DNA of 37,651 bases, from positions 1 through 37,651 of the forward strand of contig CACJRE010000008.1 in assembly GCA_902595745.1 (NCBI GenBank). The letters run 5' to 3'. Source of the stretch: an uncultured Pelagibacteraceae bacterium (lineage in GTDB: Bacteria > Pseudomonadota > Alphaproteobacteria > Pelagibacterales > Pelagibacteraceae). The number at the start of each line of letters is the position of its first letter. Within the stretch, counting starts at the first letter, position 1. The position numbers were made by a program, and so were the translations under genes. Shown here one piece after another: positions 1-10,084 of this stretch. Under the pieces are notes generated by a model. That model made no database searches. It worked only from the letters and a program-made list of their open reading frames with translations, and was not told the DNA's origin.

Positions 1-275
1 ATATAGCACATAATGAAGGAAACTATTTCTGCACAAAAGAACAATTAAAAGAGATTGAAGATAATGAACAAGTTGCAATTAATTATTGTGATAAAGATGG
101 TAAAACTGAAGAACAGTTTAATCCTAATGGATCCGTAAAAAATATAGCAGGTATATTTAATAAAGAAAAAAATGTTTTAGGGATGATGCCTCATCCTGAA
201 AGAATGATCGATCCTTCTTTATCAGGTGAAGATGGGTCTCTTTTTTTTAATAATTTAATTAATAATTTAAAATGA
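1..275 (+). CDS. purQ: Phosphoribosylformylglycinamidine synthase subunit PurQ, 3' end (truncated by window start)
   Basis: Frame starting at base 3 reads [15 protein letters not shown]...[34 protein letters not shown]; typical PurQ glutaminase C-terminus; TGA overlaps the purL ATG (ATGA). Confidence 0.9.
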   Translation, partial: IAHNEGNYFCTKEQLKEIEDNEQVAINYCDKDGKTEEQFNPNGSVKNIAGIFNKEKNVLGMMPHPERMIDPSLSGEDGSLFFNNLINNLK

Positions 276-2464
276 TTGTAAACGAACAAGTAGCCATTGA
301 TCATGGTCTTAAAAAAGATGAATATGCAAAAATCTGTGAGCTATTGTATAGAACTCCAAATATTACAGAGCTTGGTATTTTCTCAGCTATGTGGAATGAA
401 CATTGTTCTTATAAATCATCAAGACTTCACTTAAAAAAACTACCAACAAAAGGAAAACAAGTCATTCAAGGACCAGGAGAAAATGCCGGAGTTGTTGATA
501 TTGGCGATAACGATGCAATTGTATTCAAAATTGAAAGCCATAATCATCCTTCTTTTATTGAACCTTATCAAGGTGCAGCAACTGGTGTTGGAGGAATTAT
601 GAGAGATGTGTTTACAATGGGAGCTCGACCTATTGCAAATTTAAACTCAATTCATTTTGGTTCACCTCAACATAAAAAAACTAAAAATTTACTAAGAGGT
701 GTCGTTCACGGTATTGGTGGATATGGGAATTGTATGGGGGTTCCAACAATTGCTGGTCAAACAAACTTCGACAGTTCTTATAATGGGAATATTTTGGTTA
801 ACGCAATGACGTTAGGACTAGTTAAAAAAGATAAGATTTTCTATTCAAAAGCTGCAGGTCTTAATAAACCAGTGATTTACGTGGGATCAAAAACTGGTCG
901 AGATGGAATTCATGGTGCAAGTATGGCATCAGCTAGTTTTGATGAAAAAATTGAAGAAAAAAAGCCAACTGTTCAAGTTGGAGACCCTTTTACTGAAAAA
1001 CTATTACTTGAAGCTTGCTTGGAATTAATGGCAGGAGATTCCATAATAGCTATTCAAGACATGGGTGCTGCTGGTCTTACTTCATCGAGTATTGAAATGG
1101 CATCAAAAGGAAACCTTGGAATTGAAATTAATTTAAATAAAGTTCCATGCAGAGAAGCAAAAATGACCCCTTATGAAATTATGCTCTCCGAAAGCCAAGA
1201 AAGAATGTTGATCGTTCTTGAAAATGGTAAAGAAGATCAAGCTAAAAAGATATTTGATAAATGGAACTTAGATTTTGCAGTAATTGGTAAAACAACTAAA
1301 TCTAAAAAAATTGAACTCTTCTTTGATAATGAGCAAGTTGCAGACATTCCGGTTAATACATTGGTTGAAAATTCTCCAATGTATGACCGAAAATGGAAAA
1401 AAGCAAAACTTCCTAAAAAAAATAAAATTAAAAAAGAAGATCTAAAGAATTTAAAAATTATAGATGTTTTAAAGAAGGTTATATCCAATCCAAACGTTTG
1501 TAGCAAAGAATGGATTTGGCAACAATACGATCATACCGTAATGGGAGACACTATTCAAAAACCAGGTGGAGATTCTGGGGTAGTTAGAGTTCACGGGACG
1601 AATAAAGCGGTTGCAGCATCAGTAGATTCATCTGCTGTATATTGTTGGGCACACCCTTTAACAGGAGGCAAACAAGTTGTTTGTGAAAGTTTTAGAAACT
1701 TAATTTCTGTTGGTGCAAAACCTGTTGCTATTACAAACTGCTTAAACTTTGGTAGTCCTGAGAATGAAGAAAATATGGGAGAGTTTGTGGAATGCGTTCA
1801 AGGTATTGGAGAAGCTGCTCAGTATTTAAAATTTCCAGTCGTTTCTGGAAATGTTTCTTTTTACAATCAAACAAAAGAACAAGGGATCAAGCCTACTCCA
1901 TCAATAGGTGGTGTTGGATTAATTAAAGATTACAAAAAAATGATGACAATGGATTTTAAAGAGGTTGACAATACAGTTTTAGTTATTGGAAAAACTGAAG
2001 GTCATATTGATCAAAGTTTATTTGCAAGAAATATTTTAGATGAAAAAAATGGTCCTCCACCAGAGATAAATTTATTTAATGAAAAAAACAATGGTGAAAC
2101 TTTATTAAAATTAATTGAAGCAGGTCATATTAAAAGTGCTCATGATGTTTCAATTGGAGGAATAATTACTGCTGTTTCAAAGATGTGTATTAAAGGAAAT
2201 AAAGGGATTAGTCTTAAAAAACCAAAATATTTAATAAATGAAATTGAGTACTATTTTGCAGAAGATCAGGGTAGATACATAATTGAAGTTAATAAAGATA
2301 GTCTGAAAAAAGTGACCGACATATTAAAGAAAAATGCAGTACATTTTGATGAACTTGGAACAATAAATCAGGATCAATTATTTATTAATGAAAAGACAAA
2401 AGTAACAATTGACGAATTGAGAACATTGAATACAAATTGGTTAACTAACTATATGAGCAAATAA
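272..2464 (+). CDS. purL: Phosphoribosylformylglycinamidine synthase subunit PurL (short form)
   Basis: 730 aa; [48 protein letters not shown] motifs; directly follows purQ. Confidence 0.97.
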   Translation: MIVNEQVAIDHGLKKDEYAKICELLYRTPNITELGIFSAMWNEHCSYKSSRLHLKKLPTKGKQVIQGPGENAGVVDIGDNDAIVFKIESHNHPSFIEPYQGAATGVGGIMRDVFTMGARPIANLNSIHFGSPQHKKTKNLLRGVVHGIGGYGNCMGVPTIAGQTNFDSSYNGNILVNAMTLGLVKKDKIFYSKAAGLNKPVIYVGSKTGRDGIHGASMASASFDEKIEEKKPTVQVGDPFTEKLLLEACLELMAGDSIIAIQDMGAAGLTSSSIEMASKGNLGIEINLNKVPCREAKMTPYEIMLSESQERMLIVLENGKEDQAKKIFDKWNLDFAVIGKTTKSKKIELFFDNEQVADIPVNTLVENSPMYDRKWKKAKLPKKNKIKKEDLKNLKIIDVLKKVISNPNVCSKEWIWQQYDHTVMGDTIQKPGGDSGVVRVHGTNKAVAASVDSSAVYCWAHPLTGGKQVVCESFRNLISVGAKPVAITNCLNFGSPENEENMGEFVECVQGIGEAAQYLKFPVVSGNVSFYNQTKEQGIKPTPSIGGVGLIKDYKKMMTMDFKEVDNTVLVIGKTEGHIDQSLFARNILDEKNGPPPEINLFNEKNNGETLLKLIEAGHIKSAHDVSIGGIITAVSKMCIKGNKGISLKKPKYLINEIEYYFAEDQGRYIIEVNKDSLKKVTDILKKNAVHFDELGTINQDQLFINEKTKVTIDELRTLNTNWLTNYMSK

Positions 2465-2694
2465 TGGCGATGGATTTAAAAGAAATTGAGAGTTTAATTA
2501 AAGAAGCATTATCTGATGCTATAGTTGAAATTCAAGATTTAGCTGGGGATGGCAATCATTATTCAGCAACAGTAACCTCAGCTCAATTTTCTGGTAAAAG
2601 TAAAATTGAACAACATAAAATGGTATATAATTCTCTAAAGGGTAAAATGGGAAATGAATTACATGCCCTAGCAATTAAAACAAAGGAGCAATAA
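2464..2694 (+). CDS. BolA/IbaG family protein
   Basis: 76 aa; GDGNHYSATVTSAQFSGKSKIEQHKMVYNSLKGKMGNELHALAIKT; typical BolA fold sequence; adjacent to a monothiol glutaredoxin. Confidence 0.92.
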   Translation: MAMDLKEIESLIKEALSDAIVEIQDLAGDGNHYSATVTSAQFSGKSKIEQHKMVYNSLKGKMGNELHALAIKTKEQ

Positions 2695-3032
2695 TGGACG
2701 ACAATACAAAAAATTTAATTCAAAACCATATTGATAATAATGATGTATGTTTATTTATGAAGGGAACGCCTGATGCTCCTCAGTGTGGTTTTTCAATGGC
2801 GGTAACAAATATGTTAAAACTTCTTGAAGTAAACTTTCAAAGTGTAAATGTTTTAGAAGATCAAAGCATTAGAGAAGGAATTAAAGTATTTAGTGACTGG
2901 CCCACTATCCCCCAACTTTACGTCAAAAAAGAATTCATCGGTGGTTGTGATATTGTTAAAGAAATGTACGAAAGTGGTGAATTAGCAAAATTATTCGAAA
3001 CTAATGGAATAAATTTTAAGGCTAAAAATTAA
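2694..3032 (+). CDS. grxD: Monothiol glutaredoxin, Grx4/GrxD family
   Basis: 112 aa; KGTPDAPQCGFSMAV (CGFS active site), WPTIPQLYVKKEFIGGCDIVKEM. Confidence 0.95.
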   Translation: MDDNTKNLIQNHIDNNDVCLFMKGTPDAPQCGFSMAVTNMLKLLEVNFQSVNVLEDQSIREGIKVFSDWPTIPQLYVKKEFIGGCDIVKEMYESGELAKLFETNGINFKAKN

Positions 3033-3040
3033 TTTTTATT

Positions 3041-3658
3041 TTATCTAGAGTAATACTCAATTACAAGATTTGGTTCCATCACAATTGGATAAGGAACTTC
3101 TTCAAATTTTGGAGTTCTAACAAATTTAACTTTTTTATTTTTCTCATCCATTTGAATGTATTCAGGAGCTTCTCTTTCTTTATTCGCTAAAGCGATATCA
3201 ATGATAGCAAGTTGTTTAGATTTATCTCTAATCTCAATTGTATCTTCTTCTTTAACTAAGTAACTTCCAATATTAACTTTTTTACCATTTACTCTTACAT
3301 GGCCGTGGTTAATTAATTGTCTTGCAGAAAAAATTGTTGTTGCAAATTTTGCTCTGTAGATTACTGCATCTAATCTTCGCTCAAGTAATCCAATTAAGTT
3401 TTCACCCGTATCACCTTTAAGCATCACAGCTTTTTTATAAATGTTTCTAAATTGTCTTTCATTAATGTTACCGTAGTAAGCTTTAAGTTTTTGCTTAGCT
3501 TGTAACTGAATTCCATAATCTGATGGTTTACCTTGTTTTGATTGACCATGTTGGCCTGGCCCATAAGCTCTAGTATTGAAAGGACTTTTTGGTCTTCCCC
3601 ATAGGTTAACCTTTAACCTTCTATCTACTTTGTGTTTAGAGTTTAATCTTTTTGTCAT
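3041..3658 (-). CDS. rpsD: 30S ribosomal protein S4
   Basis: 205 aa; [47 protein letters not shown]4 RNA-binding domain. Confidence 0.97.
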   Translation of the reverse strand: MTKRLNSKHKVDRRLKVNLWGRPKSPFNTRAYGPGQHGQSKQGKPSDYGIQLQAKQKLKAYYGNINERQFRNIYKKAVMLKGDTGENLIGLLERRLDAVIYRAKFATTIFSARQLINHGHVRVNGKKVNIGSYLVKEEDTIEIRDKSKQLAIIDIALANKEREAPEYIQMDEKNKKVKFVRTPKFEEVPYPIVMEPNLVIEYYSR

Positions 3659-3698
3659 TTAATATTGGGGTTTATAAGCTTACTGAACATTTTGTCAA

Positions 3699-4412
3699 TC
3701 AACGTTTTTTACCTAAACTAGCAAATACGCTGGCTAATATTCGTGTTTCTTTAGCTGATAGCTCCATTCTGTAGAAAATATTTCTCAGATTTTCAAGCAT
3801 AATAGGTTTCTTTTCTTTGGGTTTAAAAAAGTTGATTTCTTCTAAATTTTGAATGCATAAATTGGTCATAGAGTGGATCTCTTTTTTTGAGGCAGTTTTT
3901 ACTTTTTTAGATTTTTTAAAATTAGATGTCTTAGATTTTACGATGCTAGAAACATATTGGGCAATAATTATTAGACTATGAGATAAATTTAGAGATTTAA
4001 ATTCAGGATTCGTTGGAATTTGTAACGTATAATTTGCATAACTAACTTCATTATTAGACAATCCTGATGCTTCAGATCCAAAAAGAAACGCTACTTTTTT
4101 TGAAAAATCAATGTTTTTTAAGTCTTCTAATTGAATGTGTTTAATATTTTTATTTCTAAACCTTGCTGATGTTGCAATCACATAATCTATATTTTTTAAA
4201 GCTGGTTCTAAATGATCATAAACTTTACTTTTATTAATTATATTTTTAGCACCAACTGAAGTTGCTAAAATTTTATCATTTGGAAAAATAGGTTTTGGAT
4301 CAATTACTGAAAGTTTTTGAAAATTAAAATTTTTCATTCCTCTAGCGCATGCACCAATATTTTCTGATAGTTGGGGTTTGTGTAAAATAAAGGTAATATT
4401 GTTTGCTGACAT
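3699..4412 (-). CDS. RNA methyltransferase, TrmH/SpoU (TrmJ-like) family
   Basis: 237 aa; ITFILHKPQLSENIGACARGMKNF..., VAFLFGSEASGLSNNEV, LNLSHSLIIIAQYV: SPOUT motifs. Confidence 0.88.
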   Translation of the reverse strand: MSANNITFILHKPQLSENIGACARGMKNFNFQKLSVIDPKPIFPNDKILATSVGAKNIINKSKVYDHLEPALKNIDYVIATSARFRNKNIKHIQLEDLKNIDFSKKVAFLFGSEASGLSNNEVSYANYTLQIPTNPEFKSLNLSHSLIIIAQYVSSIVKSKTSNFKKSKKVKTASKKEIHSMTNLCIQNLEEINFFKPKEKKPIMLENLRNIFYRMELSAKETRILASVFASLGKKR

Positions 4413-4431
4413 TATTTATCAAAAATCAAAC

Positions 4432-6033
4432 TTATAGACTAGCTGGAGCTTTATCTTTAAATAATTTATAATCTAAACTATCAACTAAAGCCTTAAATGA
4501 TGCATCAATGATATTTGGAGAAACTCCAATTGTAAACCAATTAATACCTTTAGAGTCTGTACTTTCTATAGAAACTCTTGTCACTGCTTCAGTACCTGTA
4601 TTTAAAATTCTAACTTTATAATCAACTAATTTTAAATCTTTTAAATACTCTGAATATTTTGCAAGTTTATTTACATTTTTTCTAATTGCATTATCAAGTG
4701 CATTTACAGGACCATTTCCTTGTCCTTCACATAATATTTTTTGACCATCAACTTCCAATTGTGCTTTAGCATGAGAAATGATTTCTCCACTACTATCTTT
4801 TTTAACCGATACATCATATTCGTTAATTAATATATATCTTGGAATATCACCTATCAATCTTCTAGCTAACAATTCAAATGAAGCATCAGCTCCATCATAA
4901 CTATATCCAATAAATTCTCTGTCTTTAACTTCACTTAAAAGTTTTTTAATTTTTGGATCATTTTTTTCTATCTGAATGCCGATTGATTTTAGTCTAGACA
5001 TTATATTTGATTGACCAGCCTGGTCTGAAACCACAATATTTCTAGAATTTCCAACTTCTTCAGGATCAATGTGCTCGTATGTTTTTGGATCTTTTTGTAC
5101 AGCAGAAACATGCATCCCACCTTTGTGCGAAAAAGCAGAAGCTCCAACATATGGCAAATGTTTATTAGGTTTTCTATTTAATAGTTCATCTAATAATCTT
5201 GAACACTGAGTTAAGTTTTTTAAGTTTTCTCTTTTAATGTTAAGTTCAAATTTTTCATTAAAATCCTTTTTTAAAAATAAAGAGGGGATTAATGACATTA
5301 AATTTGCATTTCCACATCTTTCTCCTAATCCATTAATAGTTCCTTGGATCTGCCTAACACCTGCTTTAACTGCAGCTAAGCTATTTGCTACTGCATTTTC
5401 TGTATCATTATGAGCGTGGATACCTAAATTTTTACCTGGAATATGCTTTATAACCTCTGAAACAATTTTTGTTATTTCATGTGGAAGTGTTCCACCATTA
5501 GTATCGCATAAAATAATCCATCTTGCTCCATGATCAAATGCTGCCTTCAAACATTTTAATGCATAATCAGGATTTGCTTTATACCCATCAAAAAAATGTT
5601 CTGCATCAAACATGAATTCTTTACCTGAGCTAACTATATGTTTTGTGCTTTCGCTGATATTTTCTAAATTTTCTTCATTGGTTATTCCAAGTGCTACTTC
5701 AACTTGAAAATCCCATGATTTTCCAAAAAGACAAACTGAGGAACTTTTTGAATTAATTAATGATGCTAACATTGGATCATTTTCAGCACTATGTTCTGAC
5801 TTTTTGGTCATACCAAAGGCTGTGAGTTTAGCGTTTTTAAAACCATGATCTTTATTGAAAAATTCAGTATCTGTTGGGTTAGCACCAGGCCATCCACCTT
5901 CAATATAATCTACACCTAGAGTATCTAGTGAATTTGATATTTTTTCCTTATCATCAATAGAAAAATCAACACCTTGAGTTTGAGCCCCATCTCTTAATGT
6001 AGTGTCAAAAATATATAATTTTTCCTTACTCAT
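4432..6033 (-). CDS. cimA: (R)-citramalate synthase / alpha-isopropylmalate synthase family
   Basis: 533 aa; FDTTLRDGAQTQGVDFS, GGWPGANPTDTEFF, LGIHAHNDTENAVANS, NGLGERCGNANL; LeuA-type C-terminal regulatory domain. Confidence 0.9.
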   Translation of the reverse strand: MSKEKLYIFDTTLRDGAQTQGVDFSIDDKEKISNSLDTLGVDYIEGGWPGANPTDTEFFNKDHGFKNAKLTAFGMTKKSEHSAENDPMLASLINSKSSSVCLFGKSWDFQVEVALGITNEENLENISESTKHIVSSGKEFMFDAEHFFDGYKANPDYALKCLKAAFDHGARWIILCDTNGGTLPHEITKIVSEVIKHIPGKNLGIHAHNDTENAVANSLAAVKAGVRQIQGTINGLGERCGNANLMSLIPSLFLKKDFNEKFELNIKRENLKNLTQCSRLLDELLNRKPNKHLPYVGASAFSHKGGMHVSAVQKDPKTYEHIDPEEVGNSRNIVVSDQAGQSNIMSRLKSIGIQIEKNDPKIKKLLSEVKDREFIGYSYDGADASFELLARRLIGDIPRYILINEYDVSVKKDSSGEIISHAKAQLEVDGQKILCEGQGNGPVNALDNAIRKNVNKLAKYSEYLKDLKLVDYKVRILNTGTEAVTRVSIESTDSKGINWFTIGVSPNIIDASFKALVDSLDYKLFKDKAPASL

Positions 6034-7379
6034 TTAAATTTCCAAATCGTTTTACCATCTTTATCTTCGATTAAAACACCTTTGTCCAAAAGGTAGTCTC
6101 TAATATTATCAGCTTCTTTATAATTCTTATCTGCTCTTGCTTTATTTCTAAGATCTATTTTATTTTCTATTTCTTTCTCTGAAATTTCTATTTTTCCTTT
6201 TTTATGATTTAACCACTCTTCTTTAGTTTCTTGAAGCAAACCTATAAAATTACATGCAGAATTAAATATCTTTTTATCTTCATCATTTCCCTTATTAGCT
6301 TTGTCATAAAGCTTATGTAAATTAGCAATATAACCTGGGGTATTAATATCATCGTACAATGGTTGAACTATTTCATCATTTAAATCTTCATCTGAAGGTA
6401 AATAAACATTATACCATTTATCAATTGTATTTTGACAATCTTGCAATAGTTTATCATTCCAATCTAGCGGTTGTTTGTAATGAGCGCTAATCAAAGCAAG
6501 TCTTAAAACTTGTCCACTCACATTATCTCTAAAATCTTTAATCTTTAATATATTTCCCTGAGATTTTGCCATCTTTTCATTCGACATGGTGATAAAAGCA
6601 TTGTGCAACCAATAATTTGCAAAAACTTTAGTGTCATTTGCGCATCTTGATTGGGCGATTTCATTTTCGTGATGTGGAAAAATTAAATCTATACCTCCAC
6701 CATGTATATCAAATTCATTTCCTAAAAATTTTTTAGACATTGCAGAACATTCTAAATGCCAGCCAGGTCTACCCTTCCCCCATGGCGAGTCCCATGATGG
6801 TTCATTATCAAAAGAAGGTTTCCACAACACAAAATCTTCTGAGTTTTTTTTATTCTCACTTACCTCAATCCTAGATCCAGCAATCAATTCTTCTAATTTT
6901 TTATTTGATAATTGACCGTACTCATTAAATTTTTTAACTTCAAAATAGACATGTTTTTTATTTTCATAAGCAAAACCTTTTTTAATTAACTCAGAAATCA
7001 TCTCTATCATTAAATCTATATGTTCAGTTGCTTTGGGCTGCTGAGTTGGGTTTTCACAGTTTAGATAGTTACAATCTTCATTAAAACTTTTAATTACTGT
7101 TTGTGTTAAATCTGAAATAGATATTTTTTTTTCATTAGATGATTTAATTATTTTATCATCAACATCTGTAATATTTCTGACATAGTTGACAGATGAATAT
7201 TTGCTTTTTAGTATTTTAAAAAGAATATCAAAAATAACAATCGGTCTAGCATTGCCAATGTGTGGGTCATCATAAACTGTTGGACCGCAAACATACATTC
7301 CTATTTTTTTTTCATCTATTGGAACAAATTTTTCTTTTTTGTTACTTAGATTATTTGTTAAATAAATATCTTTATTCAT
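6030..7379 (-). CDS. cysS: Cysteinyl-tRNA synthetase
   Basis: 449 aa; MYVCGPTVYDDPHIGNARP, GWHLECSAMS, HGGGIDLIFPHHENEIAQS, KMAKSQGN. Confidence 0.97.
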   Translation of the reverse strand: MNKDIYLTNNLSNKKEKFVPIDEKKIGMYVCGPTVYDDPHIGNARPIVIFDILFKILKSKYSSVNYVRNITDVDDKIIKSSNEKKISISDLTQTVIKSFNEDCNYLNCENPTQQPKATEHIDLMIEMISELIKKGFAYENKKHVYFEVKKFNEYGQLSNKKLEELIAGSRIEVSENKKNSEDFVLWKPSFDNEPSWDSPWGKGRPGWHLECSAMSKKFLGNEFDIHGGGIDLIFPHHENEIAQSRCANDTKVFANYWLHNAFITMSNEKMAKSQGNILKIKDFRDNVSGQVLRLALISAHYKQPLDWNDKLLQDCQNTIDKWYNVYLPSDEDLNDEIVQPLYDDINTPGYIANLHKLYDKANKGNDEDKKIFNSACNFIGLLQETKEEWLNHKKGKIEISEKEIENKIDLRNKARADKNYKEADNIRDYLLDKGVLIEDKDGKTIWKFK

Positions 7380-7424
7380 TATTTTAGAAATATACTTAAT
7401 TTATAGATTTGTGAATCTATTTGA

Positions 7425-8162
7425 TTAATTTGGAATTTTGCATACAGGAATGGGCTCCATTTTATGCAAATTTTGTTTTCTTATTATTTCGTATTTAGCT
7501 CTATTTGTAGATTTTGGATTGGTCATCGCTTCTTCCAATTCACTATATTTTAAACCAAGTTGGCCTTCATCAGTTCGACCATCGTCCCACAAGCCGTCTG
7601 TTGGAGCTGCTTCAATTATTTCTTTTAAAATTCCAAGCTCTTTTCCAATTTCCCAAACTTCTGTTTTATTGCAATCTGCTATTGGAGATATATCCACACC
7701 ACCATCACCATATTTTGTATAAAATCCAACTCCAAAATCCTCTACTTTATTGCCTGTACCAACGACAATACCTTTGTTTGCTGCTGCTACTTGATAAAGA
7801 GTAGTCATTCTTAATCTTGCTCTAGAATTTGCCATGCCATGTTCATTATCAAATTTAGAAAGAGAGGAAGAAAATGCTGCAAATAGTTCATCTAAATTTA
7901 TTGTATGTGCTTCAACATTTTTAAATTTATTTACCAACCACTCTTGATGTTTTAAGCTCAGATCATGTTGTTGTGATTTTTGTTTAATTGGCATTGATAG
8001 TACAATTGTTTTTAATCCAGTCATTGCGCTTAAAGTGCTTGAAACTGAGGAGTCTATTCCACCAGAAATTCCGATCACTAATGATTGAGCCTTACTTGGC
8101 ATATCATTTACATAATCTTTTATCCAATTAGATATAAAATTTACTTTTTCTGAAGCATTCAT
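7425..8162 (-). CDS. nadE: NAD+ synthase, ammonia-dependent type
   Basis: 245 aa; SLVIGISGGIDSSVSSTL (SGGIDS PP-loop), VVGTGNKVEDFGVGFYTKYGDGGVDISPIAD; no glutaminase domain. Confidence 0.93.
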   Translation of the reverse strand: MNASEKVNFISNWIKDYVNDMPSKAQSLVIGISGGIDSSVSSTLSAMTGLKTIVLSMPIKQKSQQHDLSLKHQEWLVNKFKNVEAHTINLDELFAAFSSSLSKFDNEHGMANSRARLRMTTLYQVAAANKGIVVGTGNKVEDFGVGFYTKYGDGGVDISPIADCNKTEVWEIGKELGILKEIIEAAPTDGLWDDGRTDEGQLGLKYSELEEAMTNPKSTNRAKYEIIRKQNLHKMEPIPVCKIPN

Positions 8163-8201
8163 GACTTTAAAATATTATTAGTTTGAGTCTTTTACAATGA
8201 T

Positions 8202-9587
8202 TTAAGATGCCGCTCTATCTGCATTTTTAGAATATGAGCTATTCTTTTTAATCTCATCAGAAATTAAAAAAGCTAATTCTAATGCTTGATTGGCGTTTAG
8301 TCTTGGATCACAGTGAGTATGATATCTTGAAGATAGATCTTCCTCTGATATTTTTTGAGCGCCACCAATACATTCAGTCACATTTTGACCAGTCATTTCG
8401 ATGTGCAATCCTCCTGCATAACTTCCTTCACTTTGATGACAAGCGAATACATTCTTAACTTCTTTTAAAACGCTATTAAAAGGTCTTGTCTTGAATCCAG
8501 TTGCAGCTTTAATTGTATTACCGTGACAAGGATCACATGACCAAATCACATTTAAACCTTCCTTTTTAATTGCTCTAATTAATTTAGGTAAATGTTTTGA
8601 AACATTGTCAGCACCAAATCTAGAAATTAGAGTTATCTTCCCTTTTTCATTTTTAGGATTAATTTTGTTGCAAAGGTTAATTAAATCATCAGGTTTTAAT
8701 GTTGGTCCACATTTGATTCCTATTGGATTTTCAATTCCTCTACAAAATTCAACATGTCCGCCATCAAGTTGTCTAGTTCTGTCACCAATCCAAACAAAGT
8801 GTGCAGAAGTATCGTGATTTTCTCCTGTAGTTGAATCTGTTCTTGTCATTGTTTCTTCAAATGGAAGTAGCAATGCCTCATGTGAAGTCCAAAAGTTAAC
8901 CGTTTTTAATCTTCTATTGAAATCTGAATTAATTCCACAAGCATCCATAAATGCTAATGCATCAGCTATTTTATCCTCTAAATCTTTAAATCTTTTTAAA
9001 GCAGGGCTATTTTTAATAAATCCTAAATTCCAATTATGAACATTTTTAAGATCTGCAAAACCACCATGACAAAAAGCTCTAATAAGATTTAATGTTGCAG
9101 CCGATTGAGAATAAGCTTTAAATAATCTTTTAGGATCAGGAACTCTTGCTTTTTCAGTAAATTCCATTCCATTGATGTTGTCTCCTAAATAACTTGGAAG
9201 CTCAAAACCATCCTTAGACTCTACTGGTGAACTTCTGGGTTTTGAAAATTGACCAGCTATTCTTCCAAGTTTCACAACTGGTAAAGACGCTGAGTAAGTT
9301 AACACTAGAGACATCTGAAGCATCAATTTAAATGTATCTCTTATATTATCGGGATTAAATTCTGCAAAACTTTCCGCACAGTCTCCGCCTTGTAGCAAAA
9401 ATGCTTTTCCATCAACTACTTCAGCAAGCTGATCTTTTAAGTGTCTGGTCTCTCCAGCAAAAACTAAAGGAGGGAATGTTCCTATCTTATCTAAAACTGT
9501 ATCTAATTCCTTTTTGTTTGGATAATCAGGAATGTGTTTTACAGGATACTTCCTCCAGCTATTTTTTTTCCAATTTTTCATATTCAA
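8202..9587 (-). CDS. 3-deoxy-D-arabino-heptulosonate 7-phosphate synthase, class II
   Basis: 461 aa; SWRKYPVKHIPDYP, FLLQGGDCAESFAEF, GRIAGQFSKPRSSP, IWSCDPCHGNTIKA, GGLHIEMTGQNVTECIGG. Confidence 0.95.
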   Translation of the reverse strand: MNMKNWKKNSWRKYPVKHIPDYPNKKELDTVLDKIGTFPPLVFAGETRHLKDQLAEVVDGKAFLLQGGDCAESFAEFNPDNIRDTFKLMLQMSLVLTYSASLPVVKLGRIAGQFSKPRSSPVESKDGFELPSYLGDNINGMEFTEKARVPDPKRLFKAYSQSAATLNLIRAFCHGGFADLKNVHNWNLGFIKNSPALKRFKDLEDKIADALAFMDACGINSDFNRRLKTVNFWTSHEALLLPFEETMTRTDSTTGENHDTSAHFVWIGDRTRQLDGGHVEFCRGIENPIGIKCGPTLKPDDLINLCNKINPKNEKGKITLISRFGADNVSKHLPKLIRAIKKEGLNVIWSCDPCHGNTIKAATGFKTRPFNSVLKEVKNVFACHQSEGSYAGGLHIEMTGQNVTECIGGAQKISEEDLSSRYHTHCDPRLNANQALELAFLISDEIKKNSSYSKNADRAAS

Positions 9588-9616
9588 CCTAGAAGTGTTT
9601 TAACAGACTTTAAAGT

Positions 9617-9646
9617 TTATTCAACAGTGACAGATTTAGCCTGATT
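9617..9646 (-). repeat. Diverged direct copy of the glmS 3' terminus (distal repeat)
   Basis: + strand TTATTCAACAGTGACAGATTTAGCCTGATT vs TTATTCAACAGTAACTGATTTTGCCAAATT at 10055-10084: 25/30 identical, first 12 identical. On the - strand it reads ...N-Q-A-K-S-V-T-V-E-stop vs GlmS ...N-L-A-K-S-V-T-V-E-stop. Confidence 0.85.
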
Positions 9647-9661
9647 TACTGAATTACCATA

Positions 9662-10024
9662 TTAAAATTTAACATCTTCAGGATTTTCACAATCCACAAT
9701 CATTATAAATTCATTGAAAAAAGCATCGCTGAATTCACGTGTTGGTAAAACTTTTGATAAAGTTTCTTCGCTCATAGCTAAATCCTTATAAGGTTCTAAA
9801 GCTCCTTTGTAATTAGCTTCGTGAAACTCTTCCCTATTATACCATTTTTTTGTTTTTAAAAATGAAAGCATTGGTGTAGGTGTTAAAATTCTATATTCTT
9901 CAGTAGTGCAATTGTACTCAGAATAACCGTAAATATTTACTATTACATCAGAAGGTCCACAAGATGTAACTGTAAAAAATAAAATAGATGACAATAATAA
10001 TTTTTTTATTTTTTCAAATAACAT
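9662..10024 (-). CDS. Putative small lipoprotein, no recognised family
   Basis: 120 aa; MLFEKIKKLLLSSILFFTVTSCGPSDV: hydrophobic signal peptide with lipobox-like TSC; remainder unrecognised. Confidence 0.75.
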   Translation of the reverse strand: MLFEKIKKLLLSSILFFTVTSCGPSDVIVNIYGYSEYNCTTEEYRILTPTPMLSFLKTKKWYNREEFHEANYKGALEPYKDLAMSEETLSKVLPTREFSDAFFNEFIMIVDCENPEDVKF

Positions 10025-10054
10025 TGAGATGTTGATCTTAATATTTATTAAAAA

Positions 10055-10084
10055 TTATTCAACAGTAACTGATTTTGCCAAATT
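10055..10084 (-). repeat. glmS 3' terminus, proximal member of the direct repeat with 9617-9646
   Basis: 25/30 identity to 9617-9646, same orientation, offset 438 bp. Confidence 0.85.

Noticed and set aside
1237-1506. 89-aa minus-strand ORF inside purL
   Set aside because: Lies wholly antisense to a strongly supported gene; low-complexity Phe/Ser-rich translation is an AT-rich shadow frame.
7438-7804. Two plus-strand ORFs (94 and 96 aa) antisense to nadE
   Set aside because: Overlap each other and a convincing nadE; His/Leu-rich shadow translations with no family signal.
9588-10054. Intact Tn7-like element at glmS
   Set aside because: No tns/tni genes or terminal inverted repeats visible; only a tail duplication and one small gene, so at most a scar.
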